A stretch of 46,053 nt of DNA, taken from positions 1 to 46,053 of the forward strand of contig CANQIL010000008.1 of the NCBI GenBank assembly GCA_947624045.1, given 5' to 3'. Position numbers and translations under genes: made by a program. This DNA is from an uncultured Bacilli bacterium. Its GTDB lineage: Bacteria > Bacillota_I > Bacilli_A > RF39 > UBA660. Shown here in pieces: positions 35,943 to 43,537 of the stretch. The notes below the pieces were generated by a model that did not search any database, had not been told where the DNA came from, and saw only the letters and a list, made by a program, of their open reading frames with translations. Within the stretch, counting starts at the first letter, position 1. The number at the start of each line of letters is the position of its first letter.

Positions 35943-36674
35943 TTATCCTCTAATTTCTATTGTTTCTAATAATTCTTTTAAGTACTCATCTGTAAAATAG
36001 TCATTATTTATAAAGGTAAAACTATATTTTTTCTTATTTTTAAAAATACTTACTTCTCTACTTTTCTTAAGATTAAGGATATATCCTTTATAATCACCTT
36101 TAATTTCAGTAATACTTTTTATATCAGGTAGAAAAACACTCGTAACTAACATTACTGAGTAATAGCCTTTAATTTCTTTTAAGGGTGTAAATATTGTATT
36201 TTTAACGGGCTCTTTATTATTTTTTTCTAAAAACTTAAGTAAATCTATATCACTATTAATACTCTTTTTCGTTAAAAAGGCTTTTCTTTCTTTACTACTA
36301 ACTTTTTTATCATTGACATTAAAGTTTAGCATTTTTTCTTCCAGTAAATAATCTATATATGATGGTGTTTTTCCCATTATTAAAGCGACATCTTTTTCGT
36401 TATCTTTCTTTAAAGTATAATAATGCACATTATCCGCTGTTTTTTTGTATTCAAAGTCTTTAAAATCATTTCTTATTTTAATATCTTCATTTACTAAGTA
36501 ATCATCGACATTTGAATTACTATTTAAAACAAGTGTATCTCCAAACTTAATGTTTTTTAGATTATCTTTGGTAATATTTTTAACATCATAATAGTATAAA
36601 GCCAAAGCTTTTACACAAAAGTAGCTAAGTATTACTACTAAAATTACTCCTATAATAACTCTTTTCTTTTTCAT
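35943..36674 (-). CDS. membrane-anchored extracytoplasmic protein, unknown
   Basis: About 243 residues. MKKKR is followed by one hydrophobic helix (VIIGVILVVILSYFCVKAL), then a soluble outer domain with alternating strands and Lys. It could be a signal anchor; no lipobox is evident. AGGTGA is correctly placed before the ATG at 36674, while an upstream ATG (36707) lies inside a -10 sequence. No family is recognised. Confidence 0.65.
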   Translation of the reverse strand: MKKKRVIIGVILVVILSYFCVKALALYYYDVKNITKDNLKNIKFGDTLVLNSNSNVDDYLVNEDIKIRNDFKDFEYKKTADNVHYYTLKKDNEKDVALIMGKTPSYIDYLLEEKMLNFNVNDKKVSSKERKAFLTKKSINSDIDLLKFLEKNNKEPVKNTIFTPLKEIKGYYSVMLVTSVFLPDIKSITEIKGDYKGYILNLKKSREVSIFKNKKKYSFTFINNDYFTDEYLKELLETIEIRG

Positions 36675-36706
36675 AACTTCACCTAAATTTAGCTTTCTTT
36701 TTCTCA

Positions 36707-36736
36707 ATTATATCATGCCAAAGACTTTATTTCCAA
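36707..36736 (-). promoter_or_regulatory. internal promoter before the membrane-anchored protein, MBL and rarA genes
   Basis: Minus strand TTGGAA, 18 bases, TATAAT (36712-36707) with TG one base upstream. It would let the downstream half of the operon be expressed without SOS induction. Confidence 0.55.
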
Positions 36737-36737
36737 C

Positions 36738-38273
36738 CTAAATATCTAATTCATTTGTATTTATTTCTTGTCTATACTCATTAATTATTAAAGATGTTGT
36801 CGTTAATAACATAGAAGCTATTGAGATAGCATTTCTTAAAGCACTTATAATTACTTCTGTTGCATCTAAAATATTTATATCTTTTTCTTCAAAAAGACCA
36901 CTTTTTACATTATAAACTTTTTTAAAATGGCTTTTTCTTATTTCTTTTAATATTTCATCTTCCAAAGCACCGGCATTAAATAAAATTTGTTTTAATACTT
37001 CAGCTAAGCTTATTTTAAATATCTCATCAATGTCATCATTTACTACTAACTTTTCACTAATTTCATAAAAAGTTACGCCACCACCTAAAACTACTCCCTG
37101 TAAAGCTGAATTTAGTGCACATAAAGCATCATCATAGCGCATCTTTTTTTCTTTTTGCTCTGTCTTAGTTAAACCGCCTACTTCAACTACTACTAAGCCA
37201 TCTTGTAACATAGAAAGACGTCTATTCAAAAACTCTCGTTCAAACTCATCTGCTTCTCCTTTTAATTTCTTTTCTAATTCTAAAACCTTATCTTTAACAT
37301 TAGCTTTATCGTAAATAAAGATAACTTCTTCTTTTGTAATCTCTAAACTTTTACACTTACCAATATTATTATATAAAATATTTTTATCACAAACTTTACT
37401 ATTTGTAATTAAGGATACATCATTAATTATATCAAGTTTTCTTTTACCAAACTCACTCCATTTTAGTAGATAAATTTCTATATTTTCATCTAAAAATAAT
37501 GAAACTACTTCTTTTATAAAATAATCACTATAATCTTCACTAATTATAACTAGCTTTTCTTTTCTAACAATTACTTCATTTACTAATTCACTAATTTCTT
37601 CTATATCATTTAATGTATCATTTATAAGTAAAATATTAGGTTTATCAATAGTAATTTTTTCTTTATCTTTAAAAAAGTAAAATGATGCCACATTACTATC
37701 AATAATATAACCACTTTTCTTACTTATTTTAGTTAATTCATTTTTACTTTCTTCTATTTTTATTGATGAAGCATTTTTTGTCATAGAAAAAGCTTTATAA
37801 ATATTATTACCTATTTCTAAAGAATTACTAGAAGTACAAGCAATTTTTAGAAGTTCTTTATCACTTGGTATCATACTTTTATTTTTTATTTCTTCAATAA
37901 TTTTTTCTACTCTCTTTTGCAGTTCTTTTTTTAAAATTATCGGATTTAGTCCATTATTAATTAATTTTCTACCCTCTTCATATATTTTTTGTAGTAAAAC
38001 AAGTGTCGTTGTAGTTCCATCTCCTACATTACTATTAGTTTTTATGGAAGCCTCTTTAGCTAAATGCAAAATAGTATTAATGACTTCATCATCACTTTCA
38101 ATATTAGAAGCAATAGTAACTCCATCATTGGTAATAAAAGGACTAAAAGACGAATGGTCAATGATAACATTACTTCCTTTAGGACCTAAAGTTGACTTAA
38201 CAGTATCACAAAGTAAATTAATAGCTTCATCCATTTTCTTTTCTAATTCTTTACCACTTACAATTTTTTTCAT
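36738..38273 (-). CDS. divergent GroEL-like chaperonin (Hsp60 paralog)
   Basis: 511 residues of the type I chaperonin family. Equatorial motifs are clear: TLGPKGSNVIIDH (29-40), TNDGVTIA with D50, GDGTTT at 84-89 with D85, YDDAL with D382 and GVVLGGGV at 393-400. These correspond to E. coli GroEL D52, D87 and D398, so ATP hydrolysis should be possible. The apical domain is highly divergent, the protein is shorter than the usual ~545, and it ends ELDI with no Gly-Gly-Met tail. No groES is adjacent, and standard groES-groEL operon context is absent. Its ATG overlaps the stop of the DUF4130 gene, tying it to the radical-SAM repair module. It may be a specialised folding machine; client and cochaperonin are unknown. 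Confidence 0.82.
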   Translation of the reverse strand: MKKIVSGKELEKKMDEAINLLCDTVKSTLGPKGSNVIIDHSSFSPFITNDGVTIASNIESDDEVINTILHLAKEASIKTNSNVGDGTTTTLVLLQKIYEEGRKLINNGLNPIILKKELQKRVEKIIEEIKNKSMIPSDKELLKIACTSSNSLEIGNNIYKAFSMTKNASSIKIEESKNELTKISKKSGYIIDSNVASFYFFKDKEKITIDKPNILLINDTLNDIEEISELVNEVIVRKEKLVIISEDYSDYFIKEVVSLFLDENIEIYLLKWSEFGKRKLDIINDVSLITNSKVCDKNILYNNIGKCKSLEITKEEVIFIYDKANVKDKVLELEKKLKGEADEFEREFLNRRLSMLQDGLVVVEVGGLTKTEQKEKKMRYDDALCALNSALQGVVLGGGVTFYEISEKLVVNDDIDEIFKISLAEVLKQILFNAGALEDEILKEIRKSHFKKVYNVKSGLFEEKDINILDATEVIISALRNAISIASMLLTTTSLIINEYRQEINTNELDI

Positions 38274-39019
38274 TTTTCATCACTCACTTCTATAATATAT
38301 TGCCAATATTTTTTCGGCATAAAATTCATACGACAGCGGTCATTTTTTCGCTCTTTAATGCCGACGGTCTTATAAAAACTTTTCCATAAATCTTGAATAT
38401 CTTCTTCATTAGTAGATAAATTAATAATAGGTTTAAACTCATCTTCACTAACTATATAAAAATCTTTTTTATCATAGATACTTAAAATTTTTCTTCTTAC
38501 ATCTTTTATAATAAAATACTCACTATTAAGTCTTCTTTGAAAATGCTTAGTTAAGATAAACAAAATATCATTTTCAGGATTAATCTCTGCATACAAACAA
38601 TTATTTTCTAATTCTTTAAAACGTAAAAAACCTTTAAACTTATGATTTTCTCGTCCTACATATTTTTCTATTTGTAAAGCTTTACTTACACTTTTTAAAT
38701 TACGCATATAATAAATTTTATCTTTGTATTTTAAACTATGAACTAAAAAATAGTAAATTATAATTTCTTTATTTTTGTCATTAGAAATAAATAAGTAATA
38801 AACTGTTTTAAAAATACGCTTAGAAAATATTTGTAAAAACCAATCTATATTAGCATTATTATCAATATCTAATTTAAAGACTTTTTCTAATAAATTAGGC
38901 TCATATTCATCACTTTTAATATTAGCGGGAATTATTCTTTTTTGTATTAAAAGATAACATAAATTTAAAAGATTAGTAAAAGACCCATCATATAAATAGA
39001 TAAATTCTTCTTTAATCAC
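38270..39019 (-). CDS. DUF4130 partner of radical-SAM DNA repair-type protein
   Basis: 249 residues matching the DNA-metabolism protein usually encoded next to the radical-SAM family below (DUF4130; TIGR03915-type). It starts IYLYDGSFTNLLNLCYLL, has the middle segment NHKFKGFLRFKEL and HFQRRLNSEYFIIKDVRR, and ends with RMNFMPKKYWQYI, as in the family. The biochemical role is not established; association with DNA repair comes from conserved gene pairing. It overlaps the radical-SAM gene by eight bases and the chaperonin gene by four. Confidence 0.82.
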   Translation of the reverse strand: MIKEEFIYLYDGSFTNLLNLCYLLIQKRIIPANIKSDEYEPNLLEKVFKLDIDNNANIDWFLQIFSKRIFKTVYYLFISNDKNKEIIIYYFLVHSLKYKDKIYYMRNLKSVSKALQIEKYVGRENHKFKGFLRFKELENNCLYAEINPENDILFILTKHFQRRLNSEYFIIKDVRRKILSIYDKKDFYIVSEDEFKPIINLSTNEEDIQDLWKSFYKTVGIKERKNDRCRMNFMPKKYWQYIIEVSDEK

Positions 39020-40223
39020 TAAACAAAGCCAACTGTTCTATCTTTTCTTCTTCTTTTACTTTATCTTCTAAAACTAAATTTCTTTCAATAAAAGCTTTTT
39101 TAAAATAATTTATATCGGTAAAGTATTTACCATCACAAGTAATAAAATATTTAGCTCTTTTCAAAACAATTCCCATTTTTTGTAAATCATTAAAAGTAAT
39201 ATTGAAATATCTTCTGGAAGATACTATTCTCTTAGCCGAGGTAACGCCTATACCCGGTATTTTTAAAAGGTCATTATAAGATACTTTATTTATTTCTTTA
39301 GGAAATTCTTCTAAATGTCTTAAGGCCCAATCGGCTTTAGGGTCTATTAGTAAATTGAAATTAGGATTATCTTTATCTAAAATATCATCTACTTTAAAGT
39401 TATAAAAGCGTAAGAGCCAATCGGCTTGATAAAGACGATTTTCCCGAACTAATGGTGGCAATTTTATGCTAGGTAGTAATTTATCTTTATTTACAGGAAT
39501 ATAAGCTGAGTAAAAGACTCTTTTTAATTTATAATCATTATACATTCCTGCACTTTTTTGCATAATATCCAAATCACTTTCCTTAGTGGCACCTATTATC
39601 ATTTGTGTACTCTGTCCTGCCGGTACAAACTTTCTACTATTATTATTCTTTACATATTTCATAATTTTACTAACTTTTTCACTATCTTTATTAGGCGCAA
39701 GTAATTTTAAACCTGATTCCGTAGGCAACTCTACATTAGCACTCAGTCTATCAACTAAGCTACCTAATCTTTTTAGTAATACTTCACTAGCTCCTGGTAT
39801 AGCTTTAGCATGAATATATCCACCAAAGTGATATTTATTACGTAACAAACTTATTGCTTCTATCATTAAATTCATTGTATAATCAGGACTTTTAATAATA
39901 CCTGAACTTAAAAACAATCCTTCAATATAGTTTCTTCTATAAAAATTAATTACTAAAGAACAAACTTCTTCTGGTGTAAAACAAGCCCTTTTAACATTAT
40001 TACTTCTTCTATTTAAACAATATTTACAGTCAAAAATACAACAATTAGTCATAAGTATTTTAAGTAAAGATATACATCTTCCATCACTCGCAAAAGAATG
40101 ACATATTCCTGCTACATTGGTATTACCAAATTTAGTTTGTCTACTCTTACTACCACTAGATGAACAAGAAGCATCATACTTAGCACTATCAGAAAGTATA
40201 ATTAGTTTTTCTTTTAAATCCAT
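39012..40223 (-). CDS. putative DNA modification/repair radical SAM protein
   Basis: About 403 residues. The N-terminal DLKEKLIILSDSAKYDASCSS-type opening is that of the TIGR03916-like radical-SAM family. The 4Fe-4S motif CIFDCKYC supplies C62, C66 and C69. A C-terminal helix-hairpin-helix (IPGIGVTSAKRIV) suggests DNA binding. The product is unknown, and repair or modification of DNA is the family hypothesis. The open frame begins at 40295, but the promoter -10 (40245-40240) and GGTGAG before the ATG at 40223 show that the true start is 40223. A LexA box covers its promoter. Confidence 0.88.
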   Translation of the reverse strand: MDLKEKLIILSDSAKYDASCSSSGSKSRQTKFGNTNVAGICHSFASDGRCISLLKILMTNCCIFDCKYCLNRRSNNVKRACFTPEEVCSLVINFYRRNYIEGLFLSSGIIKSPDYTMNLMIEAISLLRNKYHFGGYIHAKAIPGASEVLLKRLGSLVDRLSANVELPTESGLKLLAPNKDSEKVSKIMKYVKNNNSRKFVPAGQSTQMIIGATKESDLDIMQKSAGMYNDYKLKRVFYSAYIPVNKDKLLPSIKLPPLVRENRLYQADWLLRFYNFKVDDILDKDNPNFNLLIDPKADWALRHLEEFPKEINKVSYNDLLKIPGIGVTSAKRIVSSRRYFNITFNDLQKMGIVLKRAKYFITCDGKYFTDINYFKKAFIERNLVLEDKVKEEEKIEQLALFSD

Positions 40224-40239
40224 ACCACTCACCATTAAA

Positions 40240-40278
40240 ATTATATAATAAATTTTTCTAAAAGTAAACATTTGTTCG
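40240..40278 (-). promoter_or_regulatory. SOS promoter: LexA box plus -35/-10 of the radical-SAM operon
   Basis: Minus strand CGAACAAATGTTTA (40278-40265) fits CGAACRNRYGTTYC at 13 of 14 positions. It overlaps the -35 TTTACT (40268-40263), which is 17 bases from TATAAT (40245-40240). The box differs from the one at lexA at one base. Confidence 0.85.
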
Positions 40279-40394
40279 TTAAAAATTTTTACCAATTTTT
40301 TCTAACATTACTGTAAACTTATTAAAATAAAATCTATTATTTAACAAATTATTAGTAAAATAGTTTACAATTAAATTAATAAGTAGGTGTAATT

Positions 40395-40934
40395 ATGAAA
40401 TGTCCTAAATGTGGAAAACCCCTTCATAAAGATTTTTGTATGCATTGTGGCTATATGTTGAATGGAAATGTTATTGATACTAAAAAGAAAATAGAAGCAT
40501 CTAAATTAGAAAAATACTTAGGCGATGATTTTGATAAAATTATTCATAATGAAAATATTAAACAAGTTTTTATCTTAGGTCCTCTTTATTTTAGTTATCG
40601 CAATTTTTTATTTTTAGGAACTAGTCTTACTCTTCTAGATATTTACTTAATATATAAATCAAGAGAATTTGCCCAGAATTTTCTTAATACTCCTCTATTT
40701 AGTATTTACTTAAATTTTGATATACCCATTATGTTAATTACTTTTTTATTGTTAAGACTTTTCTATGTTATGTTTTCTAATGAAATCTACATAAAATTAC
40801 TTACAAAAAAATTAGCTAAGTCTAATGATGACATTGTAAATTTAAAAGTTTCTAAGAAAGTAAATATCCTTTTATCTATAATATATATCTTAATTATTTT
40901 TATAATTTTTCTATTCATCAAAAGCCTGACATAA
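40395..40934 (+). CDS. zinc-ribbon membrane protein
   Basis: 179 residues. The N-terminal zinc ribbon CPKCGKPLHKDFCMHCG has four Cys (CxxC ... CxxC), then about 60 soluble residues and three membrane helices (about 70-90, 103-123 and 155-175). Such zinc-ribbon/TM proteins are common in Firmicutes and lack a defined role. TAGGTG precedes the ATG. It is divergent from the SOS operon; no LexA box sits over its own -10. Confidence 0.68.
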   Translation: MKCPKCGKPLHKDFCMHCGYMLNGNVIDTKKKIEASKLEKYLGDDFDKIIHNENIKQVFILGPLYFSYRNFLFLGTSLTLLDIYLIYKSREFAQNFLNTPLFSIYLNFDIPIMLITFLLLRLFYVMFSNEIYIKLLTKKLAKSNDDIVNLKVSKKVNILLSIIYILIIFIIFLFIKSLT

Positions 40935-40970
40935 AAAGTCTCTAGTTCAGACAGAATCAGAGATTTTTAA
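40931..40970 (+). terminator. terminator of the zinc-ribbon gene
   Basis: AAAAAGTCTCT / AGAGATTTTT stem with one wobble pair and a T-run, directly at the stop codon. Confidence 0.75.
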
Positions 40971-41038
40971 AAGTAAAAAATTTCTTTATCTTTTTAATTA
41001 TTAATTTATTAAATATGCCTATTCATTTTAAATTTCTT

Positions 41039-42070
41039 CTAAACATTTTTAAAATAATTATTTTTATCTAAAACATACAAGCATTCACTTACAGCTTGGC
41101 CTCTACCAAAAATAAATGATATCTTTGAAAAAATTTCTATAAACATATCTTCACAGTTATACTCCTTCATTATTTTTACATATTTAGACCATTTATCAGG
41201 TTGCCTCAAAGCCATACCTTTTCGAATAAAATTAGTAATTTCTAAAGCACTACTTTGTTCTAATTGATGTTTTAATAAATACTCTAATATATCTTCACGT
41301 GTCGCAATTAAATTATTTAAATCTATCTTTTTTTCTGCAACTAGCCTATCTTGATTATCCTTCCATACATCAGTACCATGACTTAAACTTTTTATTTTTA
41401 TATAATCATTCACAGTCTTAGGCTTTAAAATTTTAGATATTTCTCTTTCAAAATCATTAGTAAATACATTTTCAAGATTTACCTCTTTATTTCGTATAAT
41501 ATCTTTTTCGTCTATTCTTATTGTTACATATTTATCTTTGTAATCTCTATAATCATTGATAGTTTCCAGTATGTCTAAATCATTAAATCTTAATAACATA
41601 TTACAATCTAAATAACCACATGGTAATAATAAATAATGATTTTCTAAATTTTTATTAATTTCATTAAATTCTTCTTTTACAAAAAAGCCATGAACTATTT
41701 TAAAATTATCTGTTTGTTTATTTAAATAATCAATAAAAAGAAAACTAGGTTGATTAATTATATCAACTTTTATATTACTATCATTATATAATTCATAAGG
41801 TAAATTATATTCTAATGGATTAACATAATTTAAATCTAATACATATAGAAGTAATAAATTATTTATAGTACCTTTAAAATGATATTTAACATCTTTATTT
41901 TCTTTTTTAAATTTATGTAAGTATTCAATAATAAAAAGCAAGTTATTCTCATAAAGAATATCTATTTCTTTTTCACATCTTTTAAGCCAATCCTTTGATT
42001 CTTTTTTTAAATTACTTTTTAATTCCTTAGTAAGATATTCTTTAGCCACATTATTTAAATATTCATACAT
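41039..42070 (-). CDS. PolC-like pseudo-polymerase (C-family DNA polymerase remnant)
   Basis: 343 residues showing a shortened copy of the catalytic C-terminal half of PolC-type DNA polymerase III. FKGTINNLLLLYVLDLNYVNPLEYNL (65-90, given in two runs: FKGTINNLLLLYVLDL, NYVNPLEYNL) matches the RGSxxGSxVAYxLxIxxxNPL palm region. IKVDIINQPS (100-109) matches the catalytic PDIDLNFS. SLSHGTDVW (228-236), ATREDILEYLLK (256-267) and FIRKGMAL match PolC LSHGTDVW, the DDIxxYL segment and VRKGKGL, and FGRGQAVSE takes the place of FPKAHAAAY. The GSS loop and one of the two catalytic Asp are missing, as are the exonuclease, OB and PHP domains. Polymerase activity is therefore unlikely. It has its own strong promoter and an intact frame, so it seems to be a functional domesticated protein. 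Confidence 0.6.
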   Translation of the reverse strand: MYEYLNNVAKEYLTKELKSNLKKESKDWLKRCEKEIDILYENNLLFIIEYLHKFKKENKDVKYHFKGTINNLLLLYVLDLNYVNPLEYNLPYELYNDSNIKVDIINQPSFLFIDYLNKQTDNFKIVHGFFVKEEFNEINKNLENHYLLLPCGYLDCNMLLRFNDLDILETINDYRDYKDKYVTIRIDEKDIIRNKEVNLENVFTNDFEREISKILKPKTVNDYIKIKSLSHGTDVWKDNQDRLVAEKKIDLNNLIATREDILEYLLKHQLEQSSALEITNFIRKGMALRQPDKWSKYVKIMKEYNCEDMFIEIFSKISFIFGRGQAVSECLYVLDKNNYFKNV

Positions 42071-42117
42071 CTTAAATCACTTCCTATTACTTGCTCTATT
42101 TAAGAGATATTAATACG

Positions 42118-42147
42118 AGTATAAGTGTTAAACGTTTTAATTGTCAA
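42118..42147 (-). promoter_or_regulatory. promoter of the PolC-like gene
   Basis: Minus strand TTGACA (42147-42142), 18 bases, TATACT (42123-42118). The spacer holds AACGTT. The leader of about 40 bases has AGGAAGTGAT before the ATG. The stretch from 42150 to 42267 shows no gene. Confidence 0.75.
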
Positions 42148-42267
42148 TAGCTTTAAATTACTTTAAATAAAAGAAAATTATCTAGAAATTGTTTTCTTTC
42201 TGATAGTCTCCTTTTTACTCTAACATCTTCTAAAAACTTAACTTTAAAGTCAAAAATTTTTAATAAA

Positions 42268-42293
42268 CAAAAAAAGCCTTAAATTAGGCTTAA
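42268..42293 (-). terminator. terminator of the tRNA operon
   Basis: Minus strand AAGCC-TAATTTA-GGCTT followed by TTTTT, ten bases after tRNA-Pro. Confidence 0.8.
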
Positions 42294-42302
42294 ATTTTAA
42301 AA

Positions 42303-42379
42303 TGGTCGGGAAGACAGGATTTGAACCTGCAACCCCATGGTCCCAAACCACGTGCTCTACCAAGTTGAGCCACTTCCCG
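42303..42379 (-). tRNA. tRNA-Pro (UGG)
   Basis: 77 nt including encoded CCA. The acceptor CGGGAAG pairs with CTTCCCG, the D-arm starts GCTC...GAGC, the anticodon stem is CGTGG/CCATG with loop TTTGGGA (anticodon TGG), and the T-arm is CAGGTTCAAATCCTG. Very close to the Bacillus tRNA-Pro consensus. Confidence 0.97.
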
Positions 42380-42385
42380 ACATAA

Positions 42386-42462
42386 TGGTGCGCTCGAAGG
42401 GATTCGAACCCCTGACCTTTTGGTTCGTAGCCAAACACTCTATCCAACTGAGCTACGAGCGC
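42386..42462 (-). tRNA. tRNA-Arg (ACG)
   Basis: 77 nt including encoded CCA. The acceptor GCGCTCG pairs with CGAGCGC, the D-arm is GCTC...GAGT, the anticodon stem is TTTGG/CCAAA with loop CTACGAA (anticodon ACG, expected A34 to inosine), and the T-arm is AGGGGTTCGAATCCCT. It is six bases upstream of tRNA-Pro in the same transcript. Confidence 0.97.
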
Positions 42463-42498
42463 AAGCTACTTAGCTTCTTTTCTCTCAAAGCACTTATA

Positions 42499-42527
42499 AT
42501 TCTAGCACTAAATAGCTTGATAGTCAA
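42499..42527 (-). promoter_or_regulatory. tRNA operon promoter
   Basis: Minus strand TTGACT (42527-42522), 17 bases, TAGAAT (42504-42499) with TG one base upstream. Confidence 0.8.
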
Positions 42528-42564
42528 TACCCAAATTTTTTTCCTAAATTTTTTTTAATAGGTC

Positions 42565-43485
42565 CTATCCCATTATTTGTCCACCATTAATATGCATTAC
42601 TTGTCCTGTCATATAACTAGAATCATCCGAAGCTAAAAAGACAAATGTCGGCGCTAATTCATAAGGCATAGCTCCTCTAGCCATAGCGGCATCGGCTCCC
42701 AAAGATGGAATCTTTTCTTTAACCCAACAAGCTGGTTGTAATGGCGTCCAAAAGAAACCTGGGGCAATGGCGTTAACTCTTATATTTTTTAAAGCTAAGT
42801 TTCTTGCTAATGCTCTAGTAAATCCCACAATAGCAGCTTTAGTAGTAACATAATCGATTAACTGAGGCTCTCCATAAAAGGCCGTAACTGAAGTTAAATT
42901 AATAATAGATGAGCCTGATTTTAAATATGGTAAAACTTCTTTCGTTAAATAAAACATTCCATAAACATTAACTTTCATAGTCTTATCAAACTGTTCATCA
43001 GTAATATTTGTAAGTTCATCTTGTTGATACTGGACTCCAGCATTGTTTACTAAAACATCTATTTTACCAAATCTTTTTAAAGTTTCCTGAACTATTTCCT
43101 TACAAAACTCTTTTTTTGTTATATCTCCTTTTAATAGTAAGCATTCTCCTTTTAAATTTTCAATATAGTTTTTTGTTTCATATGCATCTCTATCTTCATT
43201 TAAATAAACAATTACTACCTTAGCCTTTTCTTTAACAAAAGCAATTGAAGCAGCTCTTCCTAAGCCACTATCTCCACCAGTTATAATAATTACTTTATCT
43301 TTTAATTTTTCACTACCTTTATAATTAGGATTATCAAATACTGGTCTAGGTTTCATTAAATATTCCATACCTGGCTGTTTAGGTTGTGATTGCTCGGGAG
43401 CTAGAATTTTATATTTAGTACTTTTTATCCCATACCCATCATAGTAATTATAAGCTGTATTTCCAAAGACATAATCATAATTCAT
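42565..43485 (-). CDS. YdaD/YhdF-type short-chain dehydrogenase
   Basis: 306 residues. An N-terminal extension before the Rossmann domain (QPGMEYLMKPRPVFDNPNY) is diagnostic of the general-stress SDR group (YdaD/YhdF). Then come IITGGDSGLGRAASIAF (cofactor), LVNNAGVQ, a YxxxK pair in IDYVTTKAAIVGF, and FVFLASDDSSYMTGQVMHINGGQ. Substrates of this group are poorly defined (NADP-dependent sugar alcohol or aldehyde reduction is assumed). GGAGGAAG precedes the ATG. It is not closely similar to the FabG-like SDR at 5.9-6.6 kb. Confidence 0.85.
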   Translation of the reverse strand: MNYDYVFGNTAYNYYDGYGIKSTKYKILAPEQSQPKQPGMEYLMKPRPVFDNPNYKGSEKLKDKVIIITGGDSGLGRAASIAFVKEKAKVVIVYLNEDRDAYETKNYIENLKGECLLLKGDITKKEFCKEIVQETLKRFGKIDVLVNNAGVQYQQDELTNITDEQFDKTMKVNVYGMFYLTKEVLPYLKSGSSIINLTSVTAFYGEPQLIDYVTTKAAIVGFTRALARNLALKNIRVNAIAPGFFWTPLQPACWVKEKIPSLGADAAMARGAMPYELAPTFVFLASDDSSYMTGQVMHINGGQIMG

Positions 43486-43537
43486 AAATCTTCCTCCATT
43501 GATAATATATGCCTAAAGAAATTATCTGCCCATATTT

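Noticed and set aside
42250-42558. Open frames on both strands across the tRNA genes
   Set aside because: They are translations of tRNA-Pro and tRNA-Arg and their flanks. The tRNA structures explain the sequence.
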